This document shows, one piece after another, positions 1 to 6,604 of a DNA stretch of 9,837 bases. This DNA comes from CAXTPV01 sp964249405 (GTDB lineage: Bacteria; Pseudomonadota; Alphaproteobacteria; Acetobacterales; Acetobacteraceae), in the NCBI GenBank assembly GCA_964249405.1, contig CAXUBX010000105.1, positions 1 through 9,837 of the forward strand, written 5' to 3'. The number at the start of each line of letters is the position of its first letter. Position 1 is the first letter of the stretch. A model generated the notes under the pieces. The model was not told the DNA's origin. It saw nothing but the letters and a program-made list of their open reading frames with translations, and searched no databases. A program made the translations under genes and the position numbers.

Positions 1-1494
1 GTCGCGATCGAGCACATGGTGGCCGAGGCGGAGGCGACCGGCGCCGTGCTGCTCTACTCCGACGAGGACAAGATCGACCAGGCCGGCTACTTCGCCGATC
101 CGGCCTTCAAGACGGACTGGAACTACCGGCTTCTGCTCGGCGTGAACTATGTCTGCCATCTCGTGCTGGTTGCCCGGCCGACCCTCGCGCAGGCGGGCGG
201 GCTGTCCGCCGCCAAGGACGGGGCGCAGGATCACGACCTGCTGCTCCGCCTGGCCGAGATCGTCCCCGCGTCGCGCATCCATCACGTTCCCGAGATCCTC
301 TACCACTGGCGGATCTCGGACACCTCGACCGCGGCCTCTATCGGCAACAAGCAGTACGCGATCCAGGCCGGCGTCGACGCGGTCTCCGAGCACCTCGAGC
401 GCCGCGGTCTGCCGGCGGTCGTCTCGTCGCGGGACGGGATGACGCTCTACACGGTCGACTGGCGCTTCACCGAGACACCGCGTGTCAGCATCATCATCCC
501 GTTCAAGGACGAGGCGGAGACCACCCGCACCTGCATCGAGCGCCTGCTCGCCACGACCGACTACGAGGCTTTCGAGATCGTCCTGGTGGACAACTGGTCC
601 ACGACCGCGGAGGGGGGCGCGCTTGCGGGCACCTTTGCCCGCAGCGGCAGGGTCCGCCACATGGTCGTCCGCGAGCCTTTCAACTACTCGCGCCTCAACA
701 ACCTCGCCGTCGCCGCGAGCGGCGGCGAGTTCCTGTTGTTCCTCAACAACGACGTGTTCGTCGAGCGGTCCGACTGGCTGCGTCGGGCCGTCGACGAGAT
801 GCTGGCCGACCCGCGCGCCGGTGCGGTCGGCGGCAAGTTCGTCTATCCGAACGGCACGATCCAGCATGCGGGCGTGGCACTCGGGATCGGCGACGTCGCG
901 GGTCATCTTCACGTCGGCATCCCCGCCGAAGAAGGCGGCTACGGCGGACGCGCGCTGTTCGCGCAGGAGATGTCGGCCGTGACCGCGGCCGGCATGCTGG
1001 TCCGGGCGAGCGCGTTCCGGGACGTCGGCGGGTTCGACGAGCAGGCGCTCGCCGTCGCCTTCAACGACGTCGATCTCTGTCTCCGGCTGCGCGCACGCGG
1101 CTGGCGCATCCTCTGGACGCCGGCGTTCTCCGCCGAGCACCACGAGAGCCTGAGCCGGGGCAGCGACGACCGGCCGGCGGCGGAACGCCGCTTCTTCCAC
1201 GAGACCCAGGCGATGATCGAGCGCTACGGCGCGCAGCTGCGGCAGGATCCGTTCTACAGCCCCCACTTCGCCCTCGACCGCCAGCCCTTCTTCGACCTCG
1301 TGCCCCCCGGCGAGAACGGCGACCGCTATCCTCTCCGTGCACGCGTCGCCGCCGACCCTGCCGAGCCGCCGGCGGCGCCTCCGCGGCCACGCCTGATCGG
1401 CGCCGCCGGCCATCCATCTCCGTCGTCGGGTCGCGGGACGGGCGGAACCCGGTCGCCGAGGACCCGCACGCCCAGGGTCGCGGCCGCCGAATAG
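1..1494 (+). CDS. Tandem-domain family 2 glycosyltransferase, C-terminal part (5'-partial)
   Basis: The frame is open from base 1, so the true start lies upstream; 497 residues are visible. Residues about 1-137 look like the second half of a first GT2 domain: a DED nucleotide-sugar/metal motif at 21-23, an FKTDWNYRLLLGVNY segment, QDHDLLLR at 77-83, then the VPEILYHWR segment typical of O-antigen/rhamnan-type GT2 proteins. A second, complete GT2 domain starts at PRVSIIIPFKD (160-170), with LVDNWST (195-201), the NND metal motif (249-251) and the acceptor-side motif FNDVDLCLRLR (354-364). Such proteins transfer sugars from nucleotide donors onto cell-surface polysaccharide on the cytoplasmic side; donor and acceptor cannot be read from sequence. 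Residues from about 437 form a Pro/Arg/Ala/Gly-rich, probably disordered tail. The ATG at 16 is internal. The stop (1492-1494) touches the stop of the convergent gene. Confidence 0.9.
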   Translation, partial: VAIEHMVAEAEATGAVLLYSDEDKIDQAGYFADPAFKTDWNYRLLLGVNYVCHLVLVARPTLAQAGGLSAAKDGAQDHDLLLRLAEIVPASRIHHVPEILYHWRISDTSTAASIGNKQYAIQAGVDAVSEHLERRGLPAVVSSRDGMTLYTVDWRFTETPRVSIIIPFKDEAETTRTCIERLLATTDYEAFEIVLVDNWSTTAEGGALAGTFARSGRVRHMVVREPFNYSRLNNLAVAASGGEFLLFLNNDVFVERSDWLRRAVDEMLADPRAGAVGGKFVYPNGTIQHAGVALGIGDVAGHLHVGIPAEEGGYGGRALFAQEMSAVTAAGMLVRASAFRDVGGFDEQALAVAFNDVDLCLRLRARGWRILWTPAFSAEHHESLSRGSDDRPAAERRFFHETQAMIERYGAQLRQDPFYSPHFALDRQPFFDLVPPGENGDRYPLRARVAADPAEPPAAPPRPRLIGAAGHPSPSSGRGTGGTRSPRTRTPRVAAAE

Positions 1495-2031
1495 CTACGA
1501 GCCGCCGGGCGTCCTGAGCCCGGCGGCGAAGCGCCGCCAGTTCGCGACATAGGTCGCGGCGGAGAGGGTGATCTTCTCGATCTCCTCCGGCTTCAGAGCC
1601 CGGGCGATGCGGGCGGGGCTTCCCACGATCAGGCTGCCGTCCGGGAAGCTCTTTCCCTCCGTGATCAGCGCTCCGGCGCCGACCAGCGAATTCGCGCCGA
1701 TCCGCGCGCCCGTCAGGATCACCGCAGCCATGCCGACCAGGCTGTTCGCGCCGATCGTGCAGCCATGCACGAGCGCCCGATGGCCGATCGTGACATCGTC
1801 TCCGACGACCACGGGATGTCCCGGGTCGACGTGGAGCACCGCGTGCTCCTGGACGTTGCAGCGGGCCCCGAGCGTGATCGGGGCGTTGTCGCCGCGAAGC
1901 ACCGCGCCGAACCAGATCCCGACCTCGTTGCCGAGCGAAACCTGACCGATCACGCGTGCATCGGGCGCGATCCAGTAGCGCCCCTCGGGAGGCACGGTCG
2001 GGCGGAACTCGTCGAGTGTGTGAAGCGGCAT
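1495..2031 (-). CDS. Gamma carbonic anhydrase-like protein (left-handed beta-helix, CamH/YrdA type)
   Basis: The 178-residue protein is built of hexapeptide repeats (I-G-A/N-x-x-V-like) that form a left-handed parallel beta-helix, followed by a C-terminal helix (about 147-170). It has the features of the small gamma-class carbonic anhydrase family: R46-G47-D48 in LRGDNAPI, NVQ at 59-61, and three candidate zinc ligands, His67 (VLH), His84 (IGH) and His89 (VHG). By family knowledge the active unit is a cytoplasmic trimer with metal sites at subunit interfaces. The acidic loop of archaeal Cam is missing, as in CamH/YrdA proteins, many of which have weak or unproven CO2 hydratase activity, so the reaction is uncertain. 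The ATG at 2031 gives the normal N-terminus; its Shine-Dalgarno sequence is weak. The gene is divergent from recF (63-bp gap) and convergent with the glycosyltransferase. Confidence 0.92.
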   Translation of the reverse strand: MPLHTLDEFRPTVPPEGRYWIAPDARVIGQVSLGNEVGIWFGAVLRGDNAPITLGARCNVQEHAVLHVDPGHPVVVGDDVTIGHRALVHGCTIGANSLVGMAAVILTGARIGANSLVGAGALITEGKSFPDGSLIVGSPARIARALKPEEIEKITLSAATYVANWRRFAAGLRTPGGS

Positions 2032-2038
2032 AGAGCAG

Positions 2039-2066
2039 GATCCCGGAGTGGCGGACTTGCGGGATC
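2039..2066. promoter_or_regulatory. 7-bp inverted repeat between the divergent starts of the gamma-CA gene and recF
   Basis: GATCCCG (2039-2045) and its exact complement CGGGATC (2060-2066) are separated by 14 bases. The arm centres are 21 bp apart, two helical turns, as expected of an operator bound by a dimer, and the repeat lies in the only non-coding stretch between two divergent genes. It could also form a hairpin in the recF leader. No protein is assigned, and in GC-rich DNA a chance repeat is possible. Confidence 0.3.
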
Positions 2067-2080
2067 ATGAGGCCGGGGGC

Positions 2081-2085
2081 AGGGA
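2081..2085 (+). promoter_or_regulatory. Ribosome binding site of recF
   Basis: AGGGA lies 9 bases before the ATG at 2095. It supports that start, which also gives the canonical short RecF N-terminus ahead of the first beta strand. Confidence 0.6.
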
Positions 2086-2094
2086 CAGAACACC

Positions 2095-3249
2095 ATGGCG
2101 CTGCTCCATCGTGCGGTTCTTTCGGATTTCCGCAACTATCGACGGCTGGTGTTCGAGCCGTCCCCCGGACTGAACGTCGTCACCGGCCCGAACGGCAGCG
2201 GCAAGACCAACCTTCTCGAGGCTGTCTCGTTGCTGGCGCCCGGACGCGGGCTCAGGAATGCGCGCCCGGATGCTCTCGCGCGCGCGGGCGGCGACGGATC
2301 CTGGGCCGTCGCCGCCCGGATCGAGGCTGGCGGGGTCGCGCACGAGCTCGGCACGGGCGTTGTCCCGGATCCGGAGGCCACTGGCGCCACGCCGTCCCGC
2401 CGGAGCTTCCGCCTCGACGGCGTGCCCGCCCGTTCGCAGTCCGCGATCGCCGATCTGTTCCCCGTGGTCTGGCTGATCCCGCAGATGGAGCGGCTCTGGG
2501 GCGAGCTTCCGTCCGGACGCCGTCGCTTCCTCGACCGGCTGGTCGCGTCGCTCGACCCCGCGCATGCCCGGACGCTCGCGGCGCACGAGCAGTCGGTCCA
2601 GACACGGAACCGCCTCCTCGCCGAACGTCGCGCCGAGCAGGCCTGGCTCGCAGCCACCGAGGACGCCATCGCTCGTCATGCGGTGGTCGCGGCGGCCGCC
2701 CGGTCGGCGCTCTGCCGAAGGCTGACCGACGCCGCACCGGCCGGAGGCGGGGACGCCTTTCCCGCGGCCTCGCTTCGCCTGCTCGATCCCGTCGCGGACC
2801 GTCTCGCCGAGCAGCCCGCACGCCTGGTCGAAGACCGGATCCGGCGCGATCTGGCCGACATGCGGGACGCCGACGCCAGGAGCGGATCGACCTCGACCGG
2901 CGCCCACCGCGCCGACCTTGCCATCGCCGACCGTGAGACGGGTCTCGACGCCGCCCAGGCGAGCACCGGAGAGCAGAAGGCGCTGCTGGTCGGCATCGTC
3001 CTGGCCCACGCCGCCCTGGTCGCGACCGATCGCGACGAGAGGCCGGTGGTGCTGCTCGATGAGCCGTTCGTCCATCTCGACCTGCGCCGACGTGACGCGC
3101 TGTGCGACGCGCTCCTCGCCATCGACCGCCAGACCGTGCTGACCGGGACCGACGAGGCCGCCTTCGCCTGTCTCCGCTCGACAGCACCCTGCTTCGTCAC
3201 CGAGGACGACAGGCTTCGTCGCGACCCGAACTGGCCGACGTACGGCTAA
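2095..3249 (+). CDS. recF: DNA replication and repair protein RecF
   Basis: This 384-residue protein is an SMC/ABC-type ATPase. With RecO and RecR it helps load RecA onto gapped single-stranded DNA and supports fork recovery. The N-terminus has the family pattern (LSDFRNYRRLVFEPSPGLNVVTG), then Walker A GPNGSGKT (31-38). Further on come the helical-arm segment with VQTRNRLLAE (168-177), GAHRADL (269-275, matching the family's PHRxDL), the ABC signature STGEQKALL (290-298), Walker B VVLLDEP (318-324) and the D-loop HLD (327-329). Length is normal and no key motif is missing. gyrB follows 81 bp downstream, the standard partner order, but dnaN is not immediately upstream; the divergent gamma-CA gene is there instead. 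Co-transcription with gyrB is plausible, although the gap contains structured elements that could uncouple them. Confidence 0.97.
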   Translation: MALLHRAVLSDFRNYRRLVFEPSPGLNVVTGPNGSGKTNLLEAVSLLAPGRGLRNARPDALARAGGDGSWAVAARIEAGGVAHELGTGVVPDPEATGATPSRRSFRLDGVPARSQSAIADLFPVVWLIPQMERLWGELPSGRRRFLDRLVASLDPAHARTLAAHEQSVQTRNRLLAERRAEQAWLAATEDAIARHAVVAAAARSALCRRLTDAAPAGGGDAFPAASLRLLDPVADRLAEQPARLVEDRIRRDLADMRDADARSGSTSTGAHRADLAIADRETGLDAAQASTGEQKALLVGIVLAHAALVATDRDERPVVLLDEPFVHLDLRRRDALCDALLAIDRQTVLTGTDEAAFACLRSTAPCFVTEDDRLRRDPNWPTYG

Positions 3250-3260
3250 CACCTTATATA
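3231..3260 (+). promoter_or_regulatory. Possible gyrB promoter
   Basis: TATATA (3255-3260), inside a 16-bp palindrome, is one of the very few AT-rich hexamers here and could be a -10 element. CTGGCC (3231-3236) lies 18 bp upstream and weakly resembles the alphaproteobacterial -35 CTTGAC. The -35 would fall within the recF coding end. The match is poor, so this is only a candidate. Confidence 0.25.
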
Positions 3261-3265
3261 AGGTG
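3250..3265. repeat. Perfect 16-bp palindrome in the recF-gyrB gap
   Basis: CACCTTATATAAGGTG equals its own reverse complement and starts at the base after the recF stop codon. Its 10 central bases (TTATATAA flanked by C and G) are an AT-rich island in very GC-rich DNA. Possible roles are an operator, a supercoiling-sensitive promoter core for gyrB, or part of a cruciform/hairpin. Existence of the palindrome is certain; its role is not. Confidence 0.85.
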
Positions 3266-3270
3266 CGTCT

Positions 3271-3295
3271 CCCGCCTCGCGATCACGCGAGCGGG
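3271..3295 (+). other. Strong hairpin in the gyrB leader
   Basis: CCCGC (3271-3275) pairs with GCGGG (3291-3295), and TCGCG (3277-3281) pairs with CGCGA (3286-3290) around the loop ATCA (3282-3285), with one bulged C at 3276. The 10-bp stem is not followed by a T-run, so it is not a textbook intrinsic terminator. It lies 5 bases after the palindrome and ends 18 bases before the gyrB Shine-Dalgarno, so it might act as an attenuator, an mRNA stabiliser or a transcription pause site. Confidence 0.5.
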
Positions 3296-3313
3296 ACCAG
3301 TCCCCCGACCATC

Positions 3314-3318
3314 AGGAG
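3314..3318 (+). promoter_or_regulatory. Ribosome binding site of gyrB
   Basis: AGGAG lies 12 bases before the ATG at 3331, slightly long but the only purine-rich match before the start. It supports translation from 3331 and therefore a real N-terminal extension in this GyrB. Confidence 0.55.
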
Positions 3319-3330
3319 CGCTCTCGCGGC

Positions 3331-5817
3331 ATGTCCGACAACGCCGAACCGACCAAGCTGCCCGACGGATCCGAGCGTCCCACGGAGGCTCCGGCGGATG
3401 CTCCGGCGGACGCCTACGACGCGGCATCGATCTCGGTGCTGCGAGGGCTCGACGCGGTCCGGAAGCGGCCCGGCATGTATATCGGCGACACCGACGACGG
3501 CTCGGGCCTCCACCACATGGCATTCGAGATCATCGACAACGCCGTCGACGAGGCCCAGGCCGGCTTCGCGACCTTCTGCGAGCTCGTGCTGAACGGCGAC
3601 GGCTCGGTGACCGTTCGCGACGACGGGCGCGGGATCCCGACCGACATCCATCTGGAGGAGGGGATTTCCGCGGCCGAGGTCGTGCTGACCCGGCTGCATG
3701 CGGGCGGCAAGTTCAACCAGAACTCCTACAAGGTGTCGGGCGGCCTGCACGGCGTGGGTGCGGCCGTCGTCAACGCGCTCTCCGAATGGATGGAGGTGCG
3801 GATCTGGCGGGCCGGCGTCGAGCACCTGATCCGGTTCAGCCACGGCGACGCCGTTGCCCCCCTGCGGGTGGTCGGGCCGAGCACCCATGGGAGCGGCACC
3901 GAGGTCACGTTCAAGCCGTCCTCGCGCACCTTCACCCGCACCGAGTTCGACCTCGCGGTCCTGGAGCGGCGGCTTCGCGAGCTGGCCTTCCTGAACTCCG
4001 GCCTCCGGATCGTGCTCCGCGACGAGCGTCATGCGGAGAGGAGCGAGCACGAATTCCGTTACGAGGGCGGGCTCGCCGCCTACGTCGCGTATCTCGACCG
4101 CGCCAGGACCCCGCTGCTCGCGACACCGATCAACGTCACCGGACCGGCCGGCGAGCGGGGGATCAAGGTCGAGTTCGCGCTCGCGTGGAACGATTCCTAT
4201 CACGAGACCATGCTCTGCTTCACCAACAACATCCCGCAGCGGGACGGCGGCACCCATCTCGCGGGTTTCCGTCAGGCGATGACACGGGTCATCGCCCGCT
4301 ACGTCGAGCAGGGATCGAAGAAGGACCTGGCGCTGAACGGGGACGACATGCGGGAAGGCCTGACCGCGGTCCTCTCGGTCAAGGTTCCGGATCCGAAGTT
4401 CTCCAGCCAGACCAAGGACAAGCTGGTGAGCTCGGAGGTTCAGCCCGTGGTGCAGGCAGCGGTCGCGGACGCGCTCGCGCACTGGCTCGAGACCCATCCG
4501 AAGGAGGCCCGGATCGTCGTCCAGAAGGTCCTCGACGCGGCAGCCGCCCGCGAAGCCGCGCGCCGCGCGCGCGAGCTGACGCGCCGGAAGGGCGTGCTCG
4601 ACGTGGCGAGCCTCCCCGGCAAGCTCGCGGACTGCCAGGAGAGGGATGCGGCCCGCGCCGAGATCTTCATCGTCGAGGGGGACAGCGCGGGCGGCACCGC
4701 CAAGCAGGGCCGCGACCGCAAGTTCCAGGCGATCCTGCCGCTGAAGGGCAAGATCCTGAACGTCGAGCGCGCCCGCTTCGATCGCATGCTGGGCTCGGCC
4801 GAGATCGGCACGCTGATCACCGCCCTCGGAACCGGGATCGGGCAGGGCGAGCCCGAGCAGGGCGGGTTCGATATCGCGAAGCTCCGGTACGGCCGGATCG
4901 TGCTGATGACGGACGCCGACGTCGACGGCTCGCACATCCGGACCCTGCTGCTGACGTTCTTCTTCCGGCAGATGCCGGAGCTGATCGCGGGCGGCCATCT
5001 CTACATCGCCCAGCCGCCGCTCTACCGGACGACGCGCGGAAACGACGTGCGTTACCTCAAGAACGATGCCCTGCTGGAGCGCCACCTGCTCGACAAGGCG
5101 CTCGCGAACGCGCGCCTCGCCCTGGCTGACGGGCGCACGCTGGAAGGCGACGAGCTCCGGGCCGCGATCGAGGAGATGCGCGAGATCGCGTCGACCCTCC
5201 GACGCCTGTCGAGCGGTGCCGGGATCCCCGCCGCGCTTCTGGAGCAGGTCGCGATCGCGGGGGCGCTGGAACCCGGTGCGGCGGATCCGGCAGCCAACAA
5301 TGCCGATGCGCAGCGTCGCCTGAACGCCGTGTCGGCCGAGACGGAGCGCGCCTGGACGGTGGTGTCCGGCGATGGCGGTTCGCTTCGGCTCGGCCGCGTC
5401 GTCCGCGGCGTCAGCGAGCGCTATTCGCTCGACGCCGCGGCGCTGCGGTCGGCCGAGGCCCGGCTGATCGCCGAGCACACGGCCTCGCTCCGCCGCACCT
5501 GGGGCGAGCCGGCCCGCCTCGATCTCGACGGCCAGTCCGGCCCGAGCGTCAGCGGTCCGGTGACGGCGCTCGAGCGGATCCTCGCGCGCGGCCGCAAAGG
5601 GGTCGCGATCAGCCGGTTCAAGGGTCTCGGCGAGATGAACGCCGAGGAGCTCTGGGAGACCACGCTCGACCCGTCCACGCGCACTCTCCTCCAGGTCAAG
5701 GTCGGCGATCTCGAGGACGCGGCGCAGATCTTCTCGACCCTGATGGGCGACGTCGTCGAGCCTCGGCGCGACTTCATCGTCGGCAACGCGCTCAAGGTGG
5801 CGAACCTCGACGTCTGA
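3331..5817 (+). CDS. gyrB: DNA gyrase subunit B
   Basis: The 828-residue ATPase subunit of type IIA topoisomerase acts with GyrA to introduce negative supercoils. A low-complexity N-terminal extension (1-28, with APADAPAD at 20-27) precedes SISVLRGLDAVRKRPGMYIGDT (33-54). The GHKL ATPase fold shows Glu66 and Asn70 in EIIDNAVDE, D97-D98-G in the RDDGRGIP motif, and the lid SGGLHGVG (136-143). The transducer follows, then TOPRIM with EGDSA (449-453) and metal aspartates D528, D530, D532 in TDADVDG. PLKGKILN (470-477) is intact. About 165 residues (roughly 601-765) form the insert usual in proteobacterial GyrB, before the C-terminal KGLGEMNAEELW (764-775). Length is normal. Regulation may involve the palindrome and hairpin just upstream; gyrB promoters are commonly relaxation-stimulated, which is family knowledge, not visible here. 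Confidence 0.98.
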   Translation: MSDNAEPTKLPDGSERPTEAPADAPADAYDAASISVLRGLDAVRKRPGMYIGDTDDGSGLHHMAFEIIDNAVDEAQAGFATFCELVLNGDGSVTVRDDGRGIPTDIHLEEGISAAEVVLTRLHAGGKFNQNSYKVSGGLHGVGAAVVNALSEWMEVRIWRAGVEHLIRFSHGDAVAPLRVVGPSTHGSGTEVTFKPSSRTFTRTEFDLAVLERRLRELAFLNSGLRIVLRDERHAERSEHEFRYEGGLAAYVAYLDRARTPLLATPINVTGPAGERGIKVEFALAWNDSYHETMLCFTNNIPQRDGGTHLAGFRQAMTRVIARYVEQGSKKDLALNGDDMREGLTAVLSVKVPDPKFSSQTKDKLVSSEVQPVVQAAVADALAHWLETHPKEARIVVQKVLDAAAAREAARRARELTRRKGVLDVASLPGKLADCQERDAARAEIFIVEGDSAGGTAKQGRDRKFQAILPLKGKILNVERARFDRMLGSAEIGTLITALGTGIGQGEPEQGGFDIAKLRYGRIVLMTDADVDGSHIRTLLLTFFFRQMPELIAGGHLYIAQPPLYRTTRGNDVRYLKNDALLERHLLDKALANARLALADGRTLEGDELRAAIEEMREIASTLRRLSSGAGIPAALLEQVAIAGALEPGAADPAANNADAQRRLNAVSAETERAWTVVSGDGGSLRLGRVVRGVSERYSLDAAALRSAEARLIAEHTASLRRTWGEPARLDLDGQSGPSVSGPVTALERILARGRKGVAISRFKGLGEMNAEELWETTLDPSTRTLLQVKVGDLEDAAQIFSTLMGDVVEPRRDFIVGNALKVANLDV
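3388..3411 (+). repeat. 12-bp tandem repeat in the gyrB N-terminal extension
   Basis: GCTCCGGCGGAT and GCTCCGGCGGAC are adjacent and match at 11 of 12 bases. They encode APAD twice. The repeat lies before the conserved ATPase domain, where length change should be tolerated. Confidence 0.7.
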
Positions 5818-5827
5818 CGACGCCGCC

Positions 5828-5847
5828 GTCTTCGTTCGACCGAAGAC
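5828..5847. terminator. Inverted repeat downstream of gyrB, possible terminator
   Basis: GTCTTCG (5828-5834) and CGAAGAC (5841-5847) form a 7-bp stem around a 6-base loop, 10 bases after the gyrB stop and between two convergent genes. There is no T-run on either side, so if it terminates transcription it would be a non-canonical or bidirectional terminator. Confidence 0.4.
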
Positions 5848-5850
5848 AAC

Positions 5851-5865
5851 GGCAGCTCCGCTGCC
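5851..5865. terminator. Second hairpin in the gyrB/SRAP convergent gap
   Basis: GGCAGC (5851-5856) and GCTGCC (5860-5865) form a perfect 6-bp stem with a 3-base loop, three bases after the first inverted repeat. Two hairpins in tandem between converging stop codons suggest a shared termination region; the T-run is again absent. Confidence 0.4.
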
Positions 5866-5913
5866 GGAGGCGGAGGAGAAGGGGTGTTGATGCGCCCCCG
5901 GTCGTGGACCCGG

Positions 5914-6591
5914 TCAGTCGATCGGCTCGAGGAGGGCAGGGCCGTCATTGTCCGGATCCTCCAGGGCGGATCCGACCGGCCATGACCTGAGCGCGAAGGG
6001 AGCGGACGCCCTCAGCAGGGTTTCGACATCGCCGCCTTCCTCGCCGAGCCAGACCGCCCAGGACGGCTCCTCGACGACGACCGGCAGGCGTTCATGGAGG
6101 GCGTGCAGGGCCGGGCTTGCCTCGACCGTGAGGATCGCGAAGGTGCCGGACGCCTCGGGCTCGTGGTCGTCGTGGTCGTCGTCCGGATCGGCGCGGCTCC
6201 AGAAGCCGCCGAGCGCCGCCGGCCTCCCGTCCATGCGCGCGAACGCGAACGGCCGGCGAGCGGCAGTCGGCCCGCACCACTCGTAGAAGGCATCGACCGG
6301 CACGAGGCAGCGGCGTTCCCGGAACGCTTCGCCGAACAGGCGAGACGACGTCACGGTCTCGGCGCGCGCGTTGTGCGGCGCGGGCTCGCGCCGCTCGTCG
6401 CTCGGCAGGGTCGACCGGAACCCCCAGGTGAGCAGTTCGATCGACCGGCCCGCGGTCCGGGCGCACACCACGGGCGCCTTCCGGTTCGGTGCGACGTTCC
6501 AGCAGGGCGGCCAGTTGGGCACCTGCCCGCCGATCCCGAAGATGGTCCGGAGCTGGTCCGGCGTGCGTACGGAGGCGAAACGATCGGACAT
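5914..6591 (-). CDS. SRAP family (YedK/HMCES-like) protein with Ser in place of catalytic Cys2
   Basis: The 225-residue protein belongs to the SOS-response-associated peptidase family, which covalently captures abasic sites in single-stranded DNA through Cys2 after Met1 removal. Visible family features: WNVAPNRKAPVV (31-42), TWGF (55-58), NARAET (74-79, catalytic Asn74), LVPVDAFYEW (96-105, Glu104), FAILTVEAS (151-159) and HERLPVVV (166-173, His166). The family start MCGRY/F is here MSDRFAS, so the nucleophilic Cys2 is Ser2 and Gly3 is Asp3. I chose the ATG at 6591 because of the AGAAGG site 6 bases upstream and the match to the family N-terminus; a TTG start at 6627 would add 12 residues without Cys. 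An Asp/His-rich insert occupies about 135-146. The gene starts 58 bases after lpxB on the same strand. Family assignment is firm; activity is doubtful or altered. Confidence 0.9.
   Translation of the reverse strand: MSDRFASVRTPDQLRTIFGIGGQVPNWPPCWNVAPNRKAPVVCARTAGRSIELLTWGFRSTLPSDERREPAPHNARAETVTSSRLFGEAFRERRCLVPVDAFYEWCGPTAARRPFAFARMDGRPAALGGFWSRADPDDDHDDHEPEASGTFAILTVEASPALHALHERLPVVVEEPSWAVWLGEEGGDVETLLRASAPFALRSWPVGSALEDPDNDGPALLEPID
6161..6178. repeat. 9-bp tandem repeat inside the SRAP gene
   Basis: TCGTGGTCG occurs twice in direct tandem (6161-6169, 6170-6178) and continues as TCGTCC. On the coding strand it encodes the Asp/His run DDDHDDH, a likely slippage-derived expansion between conserved strands of the SRAP fold. 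Confidence 0.7.
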
Positions 6592-6597
6592 GGGCAT

Positions 6598-6604
6598 CCT
6601 TCTT
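6598..6604 (-). promoter_or_regulatory. Ribosome binding site deciding the SRAP start
   Basis: AAGAAGG on the minus strand directly abuts an ATG at 6597 and lies 6 bases before the ATG at 6591. Only the second spacing is usable by a ribosome, so the protein should begin MSDRF and not MPMSDRF. This matters because residue 2 is the catalytic position in the family. Confidence 0.65.

Noticed and set aside
3102..5129. 675-codon plus-strand frame overlapping recF and gyrB
   Set aside because: It is Arg/Gly/Pro/Ala-rich, typical of a shifted frame in GC-rich coding DNA, and both recF and gyrB are intact in other frames.
3283..5478. 731-codon open frame antisense to gyrB
   Set aside because: It is in exact codon register with gyrB on the opposite strand, so it is open for the same GC-bias reason; its translation shows no recognisable domain.
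6484..6499. GTTC-N8-GTTC resembling an alphaproteobacterial LexA (SOS) box near the SRAP start
   Set aside because: The spacing is 8, not 7, and it lies inside the SRAP coding sequence, about 90 bases after the start. No proper SOS box was found upstream of SRAP.
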